The notes below the pieces were generated by a model. It saw nothing but the letters and a program-made list of their open reading frames with translations, was not told where the DNA came from and ran no database searches. From Clavelina lepadiformis (taxonomy: Eukaryota > Chordata > Ascidiacea > Aplousobranchia > Clavelinidae): 64,000 bases of DNA. The stretch lies in assembly GCF_947623445.1 (NCBI RefSeq), contig NC_135245.1:16499501-16563500 (forward strand), read 5' to 3'. Numbering within the stretch: the stretch's first letter is position 1; the number at the start of each line of letters is the position of its first letter. The position numbers and the translations under genes are program-made. This document shows, one piece after another, positions 39,501 through 53,528 of the stretch.

Positions 39501-42500
39501 AGAATCTTGTGATTTTCAAGTGCATTTGTTCAAAATAACAGGAAACATGTATATTGTACTGTGGCCGCTATTTCATCTCGGTATGATTTGTTACACTGTG
39601 TGTTATACATATTTAAAACAAATTTAAATTATATTACCAGCAATGGTGAGCAAACAGTCTGACAGAAAAATAGTTTTTAAGGCCTTATTTTTTTCTATGA
39701 AGCCTTCTAGTATCTTTACTTTTACCAAATGTCCTTTGTGTTATTCTTGGCCATGGCCCATGTGTAATAAAGTAATGTGTAATTGATTTTATTTTCTTAG
39801 GACCCAACAACGAACCAAGAACACCTTGATTCCCTTACAAGTAGGACTATTGAATGTCATAAAAGACACAGGTTAGTTTTGCTGCATTGATGCACTATTT
39901 TTTGTCAGCCGAGTCTTCTTTTTAAATTATGAGGCCGAGGTATATTATATGATATGTTTATATACTTCTATTGAGTATGTATATTAGATTATGAAACGGC
40001 TTGTTACTACATGGTTGTGGGGGTGTGCACAATGTGCAAATGCAGATTTCACACAAGCTAAACATTGTTTGAAATTCCATCTTATGTGGGTATGTAATAA
40101 AATCTTTTACATGCATACACATTCTTCTCATAAAATAAGGGAACTGAAACGATACATAGTTTTAAATAGGGTTTGGCAATCATTTAATGGTTAAGTATTC
40201 AAGATTAATAGATTGAATAACTGGCTTGTTTTTTGTTTTAGATTTGATTTCTATTTATTATGCTTTTGTCATACTAAGCCACAGTGAGATCCTTATCCGC
40301 TCTGTATTTGTATCGCTGGTAAAATTTCTTACGGATATATAAAATGTGTATCTGTGTATAAATTTGTTTTCATCCATCCAATACCAACATCATTATTTGT
40401 AGACCTTTAGTTATCCAATTCTAGTTCTTTTATATATGCACATGATGTTAAAATGCTTAAATAAAGCTTTTTTTTGCTACATTGTACTAAAATGCTTAAC
40501 ATTTTCCAAAAAGTATTCTTTGCCAGTCACACTCTTGGATATGAAAACAACTTGTCAGGTACACATTGTTTGCACTTTTACCACATCTTTGTTTGTTGAG
40601 TGTGTAATGGAAATTCCTCTGTGCTGACGTCTTTATGCCACATGACGCCACCTCATATTTGTCAATTAAGTGCTTATGATGAATTGTTTAAACTTTACAG
40701 ATGTTAAAATTTATATTAATCGCGTGGGCTGTTGGAGGCAATATTACGTGAGGTTATTTTCCACATTTTTGGAAACTTGCTTAGGCAATTGTCCAGGACT
40801 GGTACTAAATGGGTGCTATTTCATTTGTCATCGCTAAGGAATTTCCACATGACTCTTGTTTACCACTGGCAAATATCAGTTTTATGAACGCTCCTGCTCC
40901 TTTGTAAAGCTTTTGATTTGGTTAAAGCTACAATAATATTGCTTGTTTTCAATTTATAATCAAATAGCAAGGCATATTGGATACTTTATTGACTGGTTCA
41001 ATTGTGTGAAGTCTATCAGAGAATTTGTATTAGGATTTATATTTCATAAAAGTTACAGTTGCTACTTGCTAGTTACAATGTTTATTTTGGACACCATCTT
41101 AAAGAACTAAGGAAAATACACAAGTAATGTACTGGAATAAAATGTATGTTACTGGATTAGGTTTTTTCTTAACCATTTTGTTTGAAGTAGAAACAGATTT
41201 GATGTTATTTCTATTGCATTCAGTCTTATTCTGACCTACTTTAGGCGAACTTGTACTTTGGTTTTATTGCAACCTAGATTTTTGGTGTTTTCTCATGAAT
41301 ATATTGTATAATATACAGTAGAACCCCAGTTAATGATCTCTCCGATCCGACCTAACCACAAAATCACGACTATGTAAACGAGGGGCTGGAATATTTACTG
41401 TTTTATTTTATCGTGATACATTCTGTTTCATTACCGTGACTACCCCACCACCATAACCATTTGACAACGATCCCGGTTCCGTGGATGGTTTATATATACC
41501 AGGATTCTGCTGTAATACTTTTAATTACTTTAAAGGTTTCTTTATTTTGGCTTAGATCACATAAATACATATAATAGGTTCATCACTTTCCAATGCTAAT
41601 GTCAATCAATGGGCATTCAAACTTTAAGTGGCATTTTTGTCCAACAAAGGTTAATCTCTTTTTGTGTTTGTATTTCAGAGGCTTATCTCCTTCCGATGCT
41701 GAGTATAACTACATATTGAAAGCAATCCATTTAGTTGGATTCAGCGAGGATATGTATCATGCCAAGGTCGGTTTAAACTATTTTCAATTAAAGCGGCAAA
41801 CGCAGCTGTGGTACTATTCTCAATAATTCTGATCTAAAATCAGTTTTGCGGCTAGAAGCTATGCACACAGTGTATAGGTCTAATACTGGTCAGTTTTGTT
41901 GCTTTACAATTCATTACATTTTTTAGCTGACTTTTTATTTTGTTGTTACGCTTGCAGATTTATTTTAACTTTTCGGGGTGTTGATATCATGTACGAACAA
42001 TTTCCTTTTAATTTTGTAACCAACAATTATTCATGTATGCAATATTTTTTACTATAAATCAAACGTTTTAGAATGGGCTTGGTAATGATGTTGAAGTTGG
42101 CTGTTCCTTTGCTGGTGTTGTGATAAAGTCTGTTCAACATGACCCAGCAAAGGTTATATCTGTATGCCATGAATGGCAAACCATTGAACACATTGCCAAT
42201 GCAAAGAACCAACTCAGCTTGGAGGTTCGACGAGAAGATTCTTCACTATCCTTGTTTTTATTTCAAATGGTAGGTTGAAATTTTTCAGGGCCTCAAAGAA
42301 ATTCAAAATCATCTTCATCCTCAATATCTTACTACTTGCTAACCTGGTGTTTTGTGATTTTATGTGTGAAGAAGGGTGTAGTTAACAGTTTGTTTTTTTT
42401 AATGCAAATATTTTAAAATTTTTGTCATGATACAAGCATTATATGGTTTGTATTAGTGTATTCATGAGTAAAGCATATTATGAAATAAAGTTAAAAACTA

Positions 42501-45500
42501 AAACTATGGTGGATACCTTGTGTAATGAAATTAGTGTTACTGAAATTACTATGTGTAATAAATATATATATTTTATATTATTTACATCTTCAGACTTAAC
42601 TTTAATTCGCTTTTTAAATTAGGATGACTCAGACACTGCTAAATACTTGTGGCGACTCTGTGAATCAAGAAAAAAATTTTATCAGCAAAACAAAGACACC
42701 ACAAGGTATTAATCCTCTTTGCTAATGCAACACAGAGTTTAAATTTTTACAACGTATATGGTTGAGAACTTATTTTCACTCCTGCATTCCTCCTCTTGCT
42801 TGCTTTACTGTTAAGATTTATTATTTTAAGTGAAATATCCCTTAATGTTTTACTCGAACGTCCATAAGCTTTCCAGCTGCTAGTATTAGACTTTTGCCTT
42901 AAGATTTGACATGTACCATTACTGAGAGATGTACTCTGGCGTCAGCGGTGTATTAAACTCTGTAACTTGTTTTTTATGATGTGATAACAGCTGATAAATT
43001 TAGTTTTGGGATAACTTAGATTTAGACAATTGGAGTTAAATGTTAAGCATACTTATGAAGTTGTGATGATTGTGACCATAGAGCTTTGCTTGTTGACCAG
43101 CCACTTCTCAAACATTTTTACCCCTTACAAAAAGATTTTACGTTTAACTGCCTTCAAAATTATTTTCCATTTCTGTTTAAAGGTTATAATGCCTGAAAAT
43201 ACTTTAGCAAAGTGTGGCAAGTGCTTGTCAATTAGATATTATAGTTTATACAAGTTATGACAGTACCTAAGTTATATGACAGTAATTGCACATTAAATAT
43301 GTTATATCATTATCTTTTTTCTGTATCATTTATGTGATCTCTGTCTTATTTGTCCGAACCAGACAGTGGTACAGTTGTTGACAATTTCAACTTGGGTTTT
43401 TTCCAATATACTTGACCCGACGTGGTTATCCCACTTTTATCAAAATATGAGACATTTGTGCTTAGTTAATAGTCACCTTATTCACCTGTTATTATTAATA
43501 CTGTACTGTTATACGTTCTATATCAATACGGCTTGAAATGAGAATGACATGTGTGAGTTAACTCAATTAAGCTTGTTTTATACCAAACTTGTGTTTAATG
43601 GTATGTCAAAATAGAAAGTTGTAATTTTTGTCTATTATAGGCAAGTTTCTCTTGATTCTGAAGAAGAACCTATAATTCAACGGCGGCCTACACTAAGACG
43701 AAATCTTGAGACGGTAAGCTTCATTTAATTTATTTGCAGAGGTCACATGACATTTAGATGACCCAACATCATTAAAGTACCAACTTTTTAAATCACAAAT
43801 ATTAGTTTTGAACTGGACTATGATCATACTTCAATAGAGTGCTAAGATTATTATTTTTATTCGTTCTTCTTGGGTTATGTCTAATGTGTTAATATTTACT
43901 TTTTAATTCGCATGTGTGGTCATCACCGAAGCCTCAGGCTATGTTAGTCCTAAACATTTATTATTTTGGCATTGAAAACAAAGTGTGGTGTAACCGGTGA
44001 GAACAAATTTTCTCCAAAATACTTTAAATGATATCGGTATTAATTATGTTTATGAGGCAATTAGCTTAGCTTTTTGCAACTTCATCAGCTATATAAGCTT
44101 TTGAGAACAACTAGATTCTTTTAGATACTAAACACTTTCTTATTTTCCATGGCATGACATTGCATAGTATATTCATAGTTATGGTAATCATTTACGTTGC
44201 TGTGGGTTATACATCAAACATGGATTAACTGATGTGCGTATTTCATTTTGTAATAGCATAAATTTTATGCAGGAAAGTGACGACATGAAACAACAAATGG
44301 TGCCAGCGCAAGCTGGTGCTGACTTTGTCTCATCACAAGGTAAATTAAGAGTATTCTAGATTCCCATTTCTAATTTTAGGCATCAAATGTTATGTGTATT
44401 TGGCAAAGGGAACAGTTACAATTACAGCCACTAGCGAAATTATCTTATTTAGTGCAAAAGTCTGTTGTGTTTTATTATTTTTACAAATTTTACTCTTCAC
44501 TCAATTGTAGAGAACATCCACTTGTACAATTCAAATGAGATAAGACGTTATTATTCGTCAGAAACCAGCCTTGACCATCCTTACGTGTCACAGTCAAGCC
44601 TCAACCAACAACCTCAACCTGAAGCCGGGTATGTTATGCTGGCAATTAAGCCAATTATTAAAATCCATGTTTCTTTGATGTAACTTTATTTGTAATGACC
44701 CTCAGTATATCCTCCCATCATCTAAGTAACAAATGAAGTTACATTTGTAGTTACCATTGCTTTAAAACACGTTTATTTTCGTATTACAATAATTAACACA
44801 AAATGTGTGCTATTTTTCAACTTAGATATTCTAACGGGTTTGGTGGCAGCATGTACAGCTTACAAAGCATCAATTCATTAGCGCAATCACATGTGGGCCG
44901 GCCATCTCCAGCAACAAGGTAATTTGATTATATGCTACTGTATTCATTGTGATTTAACGCAGTGCTATTTATTCCCTTAACAGAGATCATAAGATGTGGC
45001 TGTGCAGTTAGTATTCATTCTTCTAAAAGTGTAAATGTCTTTGTTTTCGTGAAAGTAAAATATCATATCCTCGTTGCTAAAAAGTCTCCGTTTTCCAGCA
45101 ACCTCAGCATAAATGCTTCCCATCAGAGGCCAGGTCAGAGCATAGCAGTGCCAATCTATCGTCCATCACCCGATTACGATGTTGCTTTACGACAACGACG
45201 GCGTTATTCCAGTTTCTTGGAAAACAACCCTAATATGGTGCATCAATCTACTAATCCACAACACGTGTCAACAAGTAAGGCAGAATATATGCAATAAGTC
45301 TAAATTGTAATTTAAGACAGAACAACAAAGATAGCAGTTGCAGTTGACAAAGTGCTACAAATTTATTTCAGACCAGAGTTTTGATTTTTTATCTTTGTTG
45401 TTAATGAAGTTTGCAGCATCGTTATTGTACCTCAGTAAAATTTAACGAAATAATCCATACATAAGTAACAAAAGATATAAGCAAGGACTCGTCTTTTCTC

Positions 45501-48500
45501 TGCCAGACATACCTCAACCTAGTCTCAAACCAAGGCCCCACTCCATGATCTACTCTCAGCAAGAACTTGTGCAACAAGCAAAATATGGTCCTCATTATGC
45601 TCAATACCCTCAGCAGCATCCACCGTTACATTATAGAAGGAGCCAACCGCCACTAGATCCCAATGGCCAGGTTCCTTCCCATATCCACTGGGATACGTCA
45701 CACGAGTCTTTGTCGCCCACTGGTGGGTCGCAGGTCACTGAAATGCGATTTGTAGGGGCAAATAACGCCCGTGACCTTCGCGCTATGGCAGGCAGCACTC
45801 CCGAGTTGGCCGTTCAACAGGTTCGTAAGTTTTTGAGTCTTGTTTCTTTTTCGAAAATTAATTCGGTGTTTAATACTTTCTTGGAATTTTTAATTTCGTT
45901 TGAATATATATCTTCAACATAAGCATGTGCCATAGTGAGTATACCATTTGTTGTTTGTTTTTCGTCTAGCTATTTAATCATTTATATTTGCCTACATTTA
46001 TAAGCAACTCTTTTAATCTTGCAGCAACAGAAACCAATGTTTGTCTCTGAAATGCAACTTTATCGTCATTTTGCCAAACCCACTCCGAATACACATCAAG
46101 GTGCTGCCAGTACAAGCACCCCCGATCTTAGCGTCCATCGACAAAATGCTGTGTCGGCAAGTAGCCCCGATCTACATTTGGATAACGCAGGAGGCCAACC
46201 GTCAAGGCTGCACCGACCACTTCCACCAGTGGAGTCGTATGCTGAAGATACTTACAACCAGCAACAACAGGTTATTTTGCTGTTGGAAGCTCCTGTGCAG
46301 CGTTAACTATAGTTTTGATGGCTATGTCTGTCAAAATTGTCACGTTGTGCTTTATTGTTTATTTTCTCTACGAAATGCAAAAATTATACAGTTAAAGTAA
46401 ATGTTTTTTTTATCTTTTTAAGATACTTGTGCATGGTGCGATAAACCACTTGACACAGTCTCCAGAACGTGTAATGATGATATCAGATCCACATTCCCAA
46501 GTAAGTTTGGAGGTCAGAAACTCACCGACATGGAATGAATACACTGCACACATCAAATTCTGCTACTAAGATATTGTTCAAATTACACATGGACATTGAT
46601 GAGATACTTTTAATTTCATCAACAGGTTGTTCCAAGTTCTTCCAGTTTTGATCGAATAGAAAACAGAAGCATCTCACAGCGGGAGCAAACCCCAGAACAG
46701 AATGTATGTAGATTGGAAATTTTTTAAAGCATTTTTTTCTCTGTTTTTAATGCAGGCTTCAACATAAAAGCTTTGTTTGGGTATCAGAAACACGCTTTAA
46801 ATACTCTAGGTTCAAGCTTATTTGGAACAAGTGTCCTATGCCCACCATAATCCCGCCAACGACGTTACAAGCTACAGTAAACCATATAAGCGACCACTGG
46901 CAGGTAGCAGAGAGCGTTTAATTCAGGAGGAGGATGCGGAACAAAATTATGGAAGTAACTCCAGAATTCCTGCAGTATTTAAAGGTACCCTAGATAAAAG
47001 CTTAATTAGCAGTTCGTGTATTGTAAATAATATTTATCTATATGATTGCAAATTTTGAACAAGCTTTTCGAATGTGCAGAATATGTAATATACTTTTTAG
47101 AACAAAAAAGCCAACAACGCTACCACAACTATCGTGAAAGTGAAGTTGTTTTGAGGCAGAATCAATCTACACATAAAGCAAGTAGCATTATTTTCATCAT
47201 GGTCAAAATTAAAACAAAAAAATTTTACCACTGGACCCACTAGTATGTTAATATTTTTTGATTAAGTATTACGGAATTTATCATCCTTACTTCCTTCTGC
47301 TACAGCAGGTGGAATACCATCACTCGAAAGCTCCATCAAATGCCACCATGTTGGTCTACAGTAGCGACAGTGATAGCGAGGTGACGTCGGATTATTTGTT
47401 GTCACAACAGCTGCAAGATCAAGGTTTGTAATCTTTCACTTATGCTGTCATTGCGGTTTCACAAGCTCGATTTACCATCAGTTGAATTGATTCACGTTAA
47501 CATAGCTAATAATATCAACCATTGCTTACATAGTAATAGTAACAGTTGCTTAGCGGAAATTATAGTCATAAAGTATCCAGCTATAGTCATGTTATATGCC
47601 ATATACATTATTTATATTTACATTCTTGACAGCGATGCGACAAGTTCGAACCAACCGCAGTCAAGAGTATCTCGGACCAGAACAAGCACATCTCGGCCCT
47701 TCGAACCGTTTAGTCCAATCCATGCAGCAGCTCAACATAGCTGGTTACCTCCAGGGTGCTGATCAAGGTGGAACCCAAAAGGTCAAGGAAATTATACCCC
47801 CACCCCCTTACCCAAAAAAGTTTGTTCAACCCGAAAGTGAACCTCAGCACACAGACCCAAAAAATGCTGCCTCACAAGGCAACCCTCAAAACTTTATCCA
47901 CCACAATAAGCCCGGCAGTTTCACCCACAGCAGTGACCCGCAAAATTTTATCCTGCACAATAGCCCTCAGTCCTATTCAAACAACTACGCCCCTCATGGG
48001 GAGCTTGAAGCTTATAACACTCATAAAGAACCAAAGACATTTATTCCACAAAACGGCGAGATATTCTTATCCCAAGAAGAACCCCCAAGCCAGAATAGGG
48101 GTCCTCCTCCCCCGTACCATACCCCATCACCAAGTACTATCACAAAAGGTAAGCTACGTACAAATCGTTACAGTCATGTGGTCTTTATTAACAATCCCGT
48201 GAAACGTCTCATTCTTTCTGTTTTACACCATTTAAAGACAATCTTTTTTCCAGATAACGATTTGCAAGTCGAAGACGTAGAAGAAGAAATAGTCGAGAGC
48301 GGGTAAAGTCTTGTCACAAAGCTAAAGCAATGAGCAAAATATTTAGCTAAGCGTTGAGTTTTACGATGGCTGTTAATCTTTGCAGTGAATTATTTCAACA
48401 CGCCAGAAGGTCAACAATCCGAAAAATGGCGCCGCTGAAATTCGCTGCAATGAACGGACTCAACGTTAACAAGGGTTCATCATCGCCAGCCAAAGGGGAA

Positions 48501-50750
48501 CATGACGAACGGGTATATATGAAATTTTCAACATTCGCGAATGATCAATTTATTTGACCTCGCTTTTATCGAAGCCTATTTAGGAGATTATGCCGCCAAT
48601 GGTTTAAAAATTAAACTCGTTATAAACTGCTTTTCGTCTGGTTTCAGTATTGTGACTACTTTTAGTTCTATTTTACCAGTGTCAATAAAGTGTCATATTC
48701 CAAGACGATATTGACTGATTCGATTTACCCTGAATGCAATTAATTCTCAGGCGCTTAATCTTGAAGCCAAGGTCGAAGAAGGTCACGTATTGACGGAATA
48801 CGACCAGATCCCACGAACGAGGGCAGAATTCGAACTGGAGCACTTGGCTTCCAGGGATAGGATCAAGGAAGTGGTGCCCTACAGCGACTGCCGTGTTGAA
48901 GTTTCCCCTTCAATCGATAACCCATGTGGCTACATTAACGCTTCACACGTAAAGGTTCGGGTTTTTAATATATCTAAAAGTCAAAATATAACACAGACAG
49001 ACAAGTACAGTGAGATGAGAAAAAGAGACTGTATTTAGATGAGCACGTCATTATTTTTCTTGTCTGAACTACTGGTTTTACTATCGTATACAGCCTAAGC
49101 ACCCTAACACGCATGTTTTTAATACAGAGCGTTGTAGCAGGCGAGCAGTGGCATTACATTGCCGCGCAAACTCCTTTAGAAAACCACCAAAACGAAATGT
49201 GGGACATGGTCTGGCGAAACCGCACCTCCATCATTGTCCTTATCACCAAAGAAATTGTAAGTGATAAGGGAAATCGCTCACTTCGAGATCTCGCCGCGTT
49301 ACGTCTCTAACCGCAATGGCGTGTTTTTAACCACCGTATCGAATTACATTATTTCATGATTTATGACCGTTTGATGTTAGGTATGTTCGCGGCCGATACC
49401 GGTGTTATTGCTTCATGAATTAGTTTGTGGTTATTTAGCGTGGTCGTGGAGTGCCGTTTTTTATTATGAATTATAATATATTTAGATGTAAACAATGTAA
49501 AAATTGAAGGATTTTTTACAATGTAAAAAAATATAATGTATATTTCCCTCAGACATTTGCCAAACCGTTTACAATAGTGTTGAAGAAAGCTTGGCACTGT
49601 TGACCATCGTTTTGGTTTGCTCCATATCTACACCAGCATTGTTTTAACGTTATTTATTGTTAATCTCTTTCCCGCCCCTCCTAATCGAATCGCCAAAACC
49701 ACAGGTACCTGAAGTTTTGAGTCTTCGTCTCGAATGACTAAAACCGGTTTATGTCGCAGGAACACGGGAAACCCCGGTGCGCAAGATATTGGCCAAATTC
49801 TGACGATAACCCAGACATCCCTTATGCAGCATTCGGTAATTACCGCGTCATGTGTCGTTTCGATAACTGTTCGCCATCCAGCGACCATCAGAGCCGCACA
49901 ACCCGGAACTTAGTGCTGGAGAAAGTGGGCAGCAACGAAGCCAGAACAGTGTGGATGCTACAGTACCTCGGATGGCCTGAGACCGGCGTGCCCAAAGAAA
50001 CGGACGACTTTTTGGGTGAGTGATGTTTTCCAGGTTTCGGCAGTTCATGATAATAGGCGCCTATATTGCGTCGAGTGCAAAGCGCGTTGTGGTTGCTTTT
50101 ATTAAGTTGTTCAAATAAATTTGGAAAAGTGTTACCTATAACTTGGTAACATAAGAAACAGGATAGTTTGGCACTGTTAAGGTTAACTTTATATTTTTGG
50201 ACACGAGCTTTCGCAAGCATAAGCAATTAAGCATGCTTCTTCAGGTGTACTGAAAAAAAATGGTATAAGCGTTTTGGGCAGTTCACGTCTTCATGTGATT
50301 TCGCGCACACAAATCACAGCTGTTACACGCTGCATTTTCAGCATTTGTAAAGGAATTGGAATCAGTTCGAAGGCTGGCCCAAGAGAACACAGAATACGCG
50401 AGATCACGCCCTGTTCTTGTGCAGTGTTCCTCGGGATCAGGCCGAACCGGTGTTCTTATTCTTGCTGAACTAATGGTGCAATGCCTTGAGCACAATCAGG
50501 TGAGGAAAAGGAATCTTGTTGCATGACAAATAATTTTTTGTCTCGTTCATTACAGAATTAAAGCTAAAGCTACAAGCATTTTTACACTATTCAAATTATA
50601 ATGCGTTTTGTTTTTTTCCAGGACACGACAGTGCCCGAAATGCTCACCACTTTGCGTGAACAAAGAATGCACATGGTCCAGACCTTCTCCCAGTATAACT
50701 TCGTTTACAATATCCTCATATCTTTTTTACGAAAATCGCGACTCATTTAA
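36531..50750 (+). CDS. Ptpn14/21: Pez-type FERM-domain protein tyrosine phosphatase (PTPN14/PTPN21 orthologue), complete
   Basis: 29 exons: 36531-36593, 36738-36845, 36984-37153, 37318-37415, 39390-39460, 39801-39871, 41679-41766, 42072-42269, 42623-42705, 43641-43713, 44273-44339, 44511-44628, 44826-44918, 45099-45274, 45507-45820, 46025-46270, 46423-46500, 46626-46703, 46810-46984, 47101-47177, 47309-47423, 47633-48148, 48254-48302, 48386-48512, 48751-48954, 49128-49256, 49760-50015, 50342-50499, 50622-50750. Phases agree throughout (1375 residues; human PTPN14 has 1187). It starts [12 protein letters not shown], as PTPN14 starts MPFGLKLRR. The FERM domain spans residues 1 to about 317 ([20 protein letters not shown]). 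Conserved linker patches include [21 protein letters not shown] and STSTPDL. Two PPPPY motifs lie at residues 909-913 and 1011-1015. The phosphatase domain covers about 1085-1375 and ends SRLI, exactly like the family. Odd points are WPE (1267-1269) in place of WPD and the P-loop [10 protein letters not shown] in place of HCSAGVGRTG. By family it is a cytoplasmic/junctional regulator in Hippo-YAP signalling. Confidence 0.95.
38398..38689. mobile_element. hAT-like miniature transposon in Pez intron 4
   Basis: The left end CAGGGGTGTTCAAATG is matched perfectly on the opposite strand near the right end (38672-38687). The 7-base ACTAGTA immediately precedes the left end (38391-38397) and recurs at 38690-38696, consistent with a target-site duplication. 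The CAGGGGTG terminus and roughly 8-bp duplication are typical of hAT non-autonomous elements. The interior has GGATCCGGATC-type sequence and no transposase. Confidence 0.8.
41316..41512. mobile_element. pogo/Tigger-like miniature transposon in Pez intron 6
   Basis: The left end CAGTAGAACCCC and the right end, read in reverse complement as CAGCAGAATCCT, form imperfect inverted repeats. The element is flanked by TA on both sides (41314-41315 and 41513-41514), the Tc1/mariner-pogo target duplication. At 197 bp it is non-coding. Confidence 0.72.
47178..47183 (+). promoter_or_regulatory. Non-canonical GC donor of Pez intron 20
   Basis: Exon 20 must end in phase 0 to enter exon 21 ([19 protein letters not shown]). 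The only site that does so is AAA|GCAAGT. A nearby GTAGCA donor (47182) would shift the frame and run into a stop in exon 21. GC-AG introns with this extended match are a known minor class. Confidence 0.7.
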
Positions 50751-53225
50751 TGACGCGTTGGTGCCTTGTTTCTCTTTCGAGCCTCGTGAACATTCATACG
50801 TTACTTTGTTTTGATCGCAAACGTTTCGGAAAATGTTTTTTTGCCAATTTTAATGACTAACGGCTATGGTATGTCCAGCTCCGAGCGCGACAGCTTACTG
50901 ATTGCTTGGCCCACCTGTCGTTTTACACTGTATTTTAATGGTAGCCTTTTCGGACAGTGAATCTGTCTTGATGCCCGTTTTATTGTGTAAAGTTTTAATG
51001 AAACTGTCGATTTTATTTAGTGCGTATTTGTTTTATTCGCCACATTTTATGCACTATTATCATCTGTCCTTTTTGTCTGCTAGCCTCGCCCAGCGCTTTA
51101 CAGGCTAGTCCTGAATCCGTGTCTTTAAAAATCATGGTTTTTCAACGTTTCTTCTTATTACACAAATCTCCTTGCCACATCAAGGTGTAACACGCAGTGC
51201 TATATCCGTCCTTGACAAATATTATACATATATTGCCTGTTGCTTGCTTCTGGTTTCTTACAGTCAGTTGTAGTTTGTGAAAGCAAGAAAACTAGTTATA
51301 CCATAACAACGCCGAGTTTGCAAAATCAAGGCTCTTGTAAATATATATCTGCATCTATGACCATATAGCAATCAATGCAATATATCAAAGTGCGAGTGGA
51401 ACATCACCAACGCCAGCTGTTCATGTCAAAACCAGATCAAACATATAGACCATGTGACGCAAGTGACGAACACACGATGGGCTGAGAAGCCGCAAACAGA
51501 GCTGGCAAAATACTGACAAGATTGAAGTAAATAAAACTAGTAATTAGAAGAGAACTTGGCTGTCTGAGTATAATTAAGCTGTGATGGTCATTTAACCGAT
51601 TGTTTCGGCCCAGATCTATATCAGCATAAAATCTCGACTAACCGGCACGCTGTGGGACGTTTCTGGAGCTAATGTCTTAACATTGATAGAAAATATGCTT
51701 AAAAGACGCTTGCTCCTGATGGACAATTTCAAATTCGGACAATGCCATACAAAAAATAAATTAAAAAGCAATGCGTGTCTATTGGAAGCTGCAGAAATGC
51801 TAACTCGGTAACCGGGAGTAGAGCGATGAGGTATCATCAACGGGTTTAAGTCGTGCAAAGACTTTCCTCTGTTCGAGAATAAAGACTATTATACCACCCG
51901 AACGAGCATCAAATTTGTCCTTTTACTAAACAATGATTTGAAGAATTATGGCAAAATACAGACGGCAGCATGGAAAAATAATTAATTTGAAATATAGCTG
52001 GTATTTCAAATTCCTGTAGATCAAGTAATCGAATCAATAATTCAAATATACTGGAGTGTCAAGCGATCCTATGCACATTAAACGCTGATAAAAACCAACG
52101 TATCCGTGCGCACTATGTGTGTTTGCGACCATTTTCAACGTTCTGGTGCAAACAATCAGTGTGTTTTTGTAAACTTATCACTGGTCTGTTATAATGTTTC
52201 GAACCGCCTTCCAGCCTAACTTCCGTGATTTACCTTAAAAATGCAGGGCTTCTAACTTCGAATACGTAATAAACAAGAAATCATTTCATATAATTAGATA
52301 CTCGATGCAAATTAATACCCTGAAAATGACATGCATATTGTTATAGTTATTACTTCGACAACTTCAAAGTATCCCAGACAAAGAAATAGTCACGAACATG
52401 GTTTAACTTGCCATTGAAATGAACATTGCCCAAATACTGATAGTACAAACAGTAACGGATAAAATACACTTTATGATATGATAGACATAACATTGGAGAA
52501 GACAAATATAACAGATTTTAAAACAACTTATTTGGAGAATGGAAACTAATAGTTTGGTTTTTGCAAAATTACTTCGCAGTCTTACACAGAAAATACATTA
52601 AAATAAAAACGCCACATATATCACCACTGCAAATAAACATAAAAATAAAAGTGACTTTCAACCAAAGTGCCATTTGAGAAGAGCTGGAGCGCCGTGAAAT
52701 GTTTCAGTGTTATTCACTGACGTGCAGAGTTTTTGATTAAGATTGAAAATATTCTGCTTTCCAAACCTAGATTCATGATACGCTCCTATATAATAGATAC
52801 AGCAAGTCTGCTCCATATACATTACACAGCATGTAGGATTAACATGTGTCTTTGCTATGTAACTAAACTTAATTGTGCGATACTTACCCAGCCGTGAGTG
52901 AGTAGTTACTTGCATAGCATATGCTCTGTGTGGAAGGGCCAACCGCACAATTATTAAAAGCAATTGAACTAAAACAAGGAGTATTTGGAGACTGTCAGGA
53001 CAAAGAATATATTGGCAGGAAAGATAACCTTATCTTACGTTTAACCAGACATTACCATACTAAAAGGTACCTCTGTGTGGGTATGAGCAACAACGTAAGG
53101 CATGTCACAACTATGACAAGGTTGAAAATAAAAAGAAAATCCAATAAAGGCAGAATTACAACTGTAGGCTCCCATTGATATTTGGGAAAACTACACAGCA
53201 TAAAATTTCAACAAACACACAACAT
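50751..53225. other. 3' UTR of Pez and spacer between convergent genes
   Basis: AATAAA hexamers at 51530-51535 and 51878-51883 are possible ends of the Pez transcript. There is no supported exon in the rest. Confidence 0.4.
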
Positions 53226-53231
53226 TTTATT
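53226..53231 (-). terminator. Polyadenylation signal of the minus-strand repeat-motif gene
   Basis: TTTATT on the plus strand (AATAAA on the minus) lies about 300 bases after the TGA at 53529-53531. Confidence 0.4.
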
Positions 53232-53528
53232 CATAGCAAATGCGTTTAAAATGCAGAAATATTTAATATCAAGTTTTGCTTGCTATTGATACGAAAGTGC
53301 ATAAAAAAGTTAACGAAATTAAGAAAAGTGAAAATCCACTTTATGAAATAATGACCTCTCCATCAGAAGATCTTTACAATCCTGTATTATCAACCTGAAA
53401 CATTTAACAGTTTCTCTGATACAAGCACAAAATAAATCTTTTATTCTAGTTTTTAATAGTAAAACTAACATCCTACCCAATACAGACTTTTAGAAATTAC
53501 AACATTAAATAAAACGTGAGACAATTGG

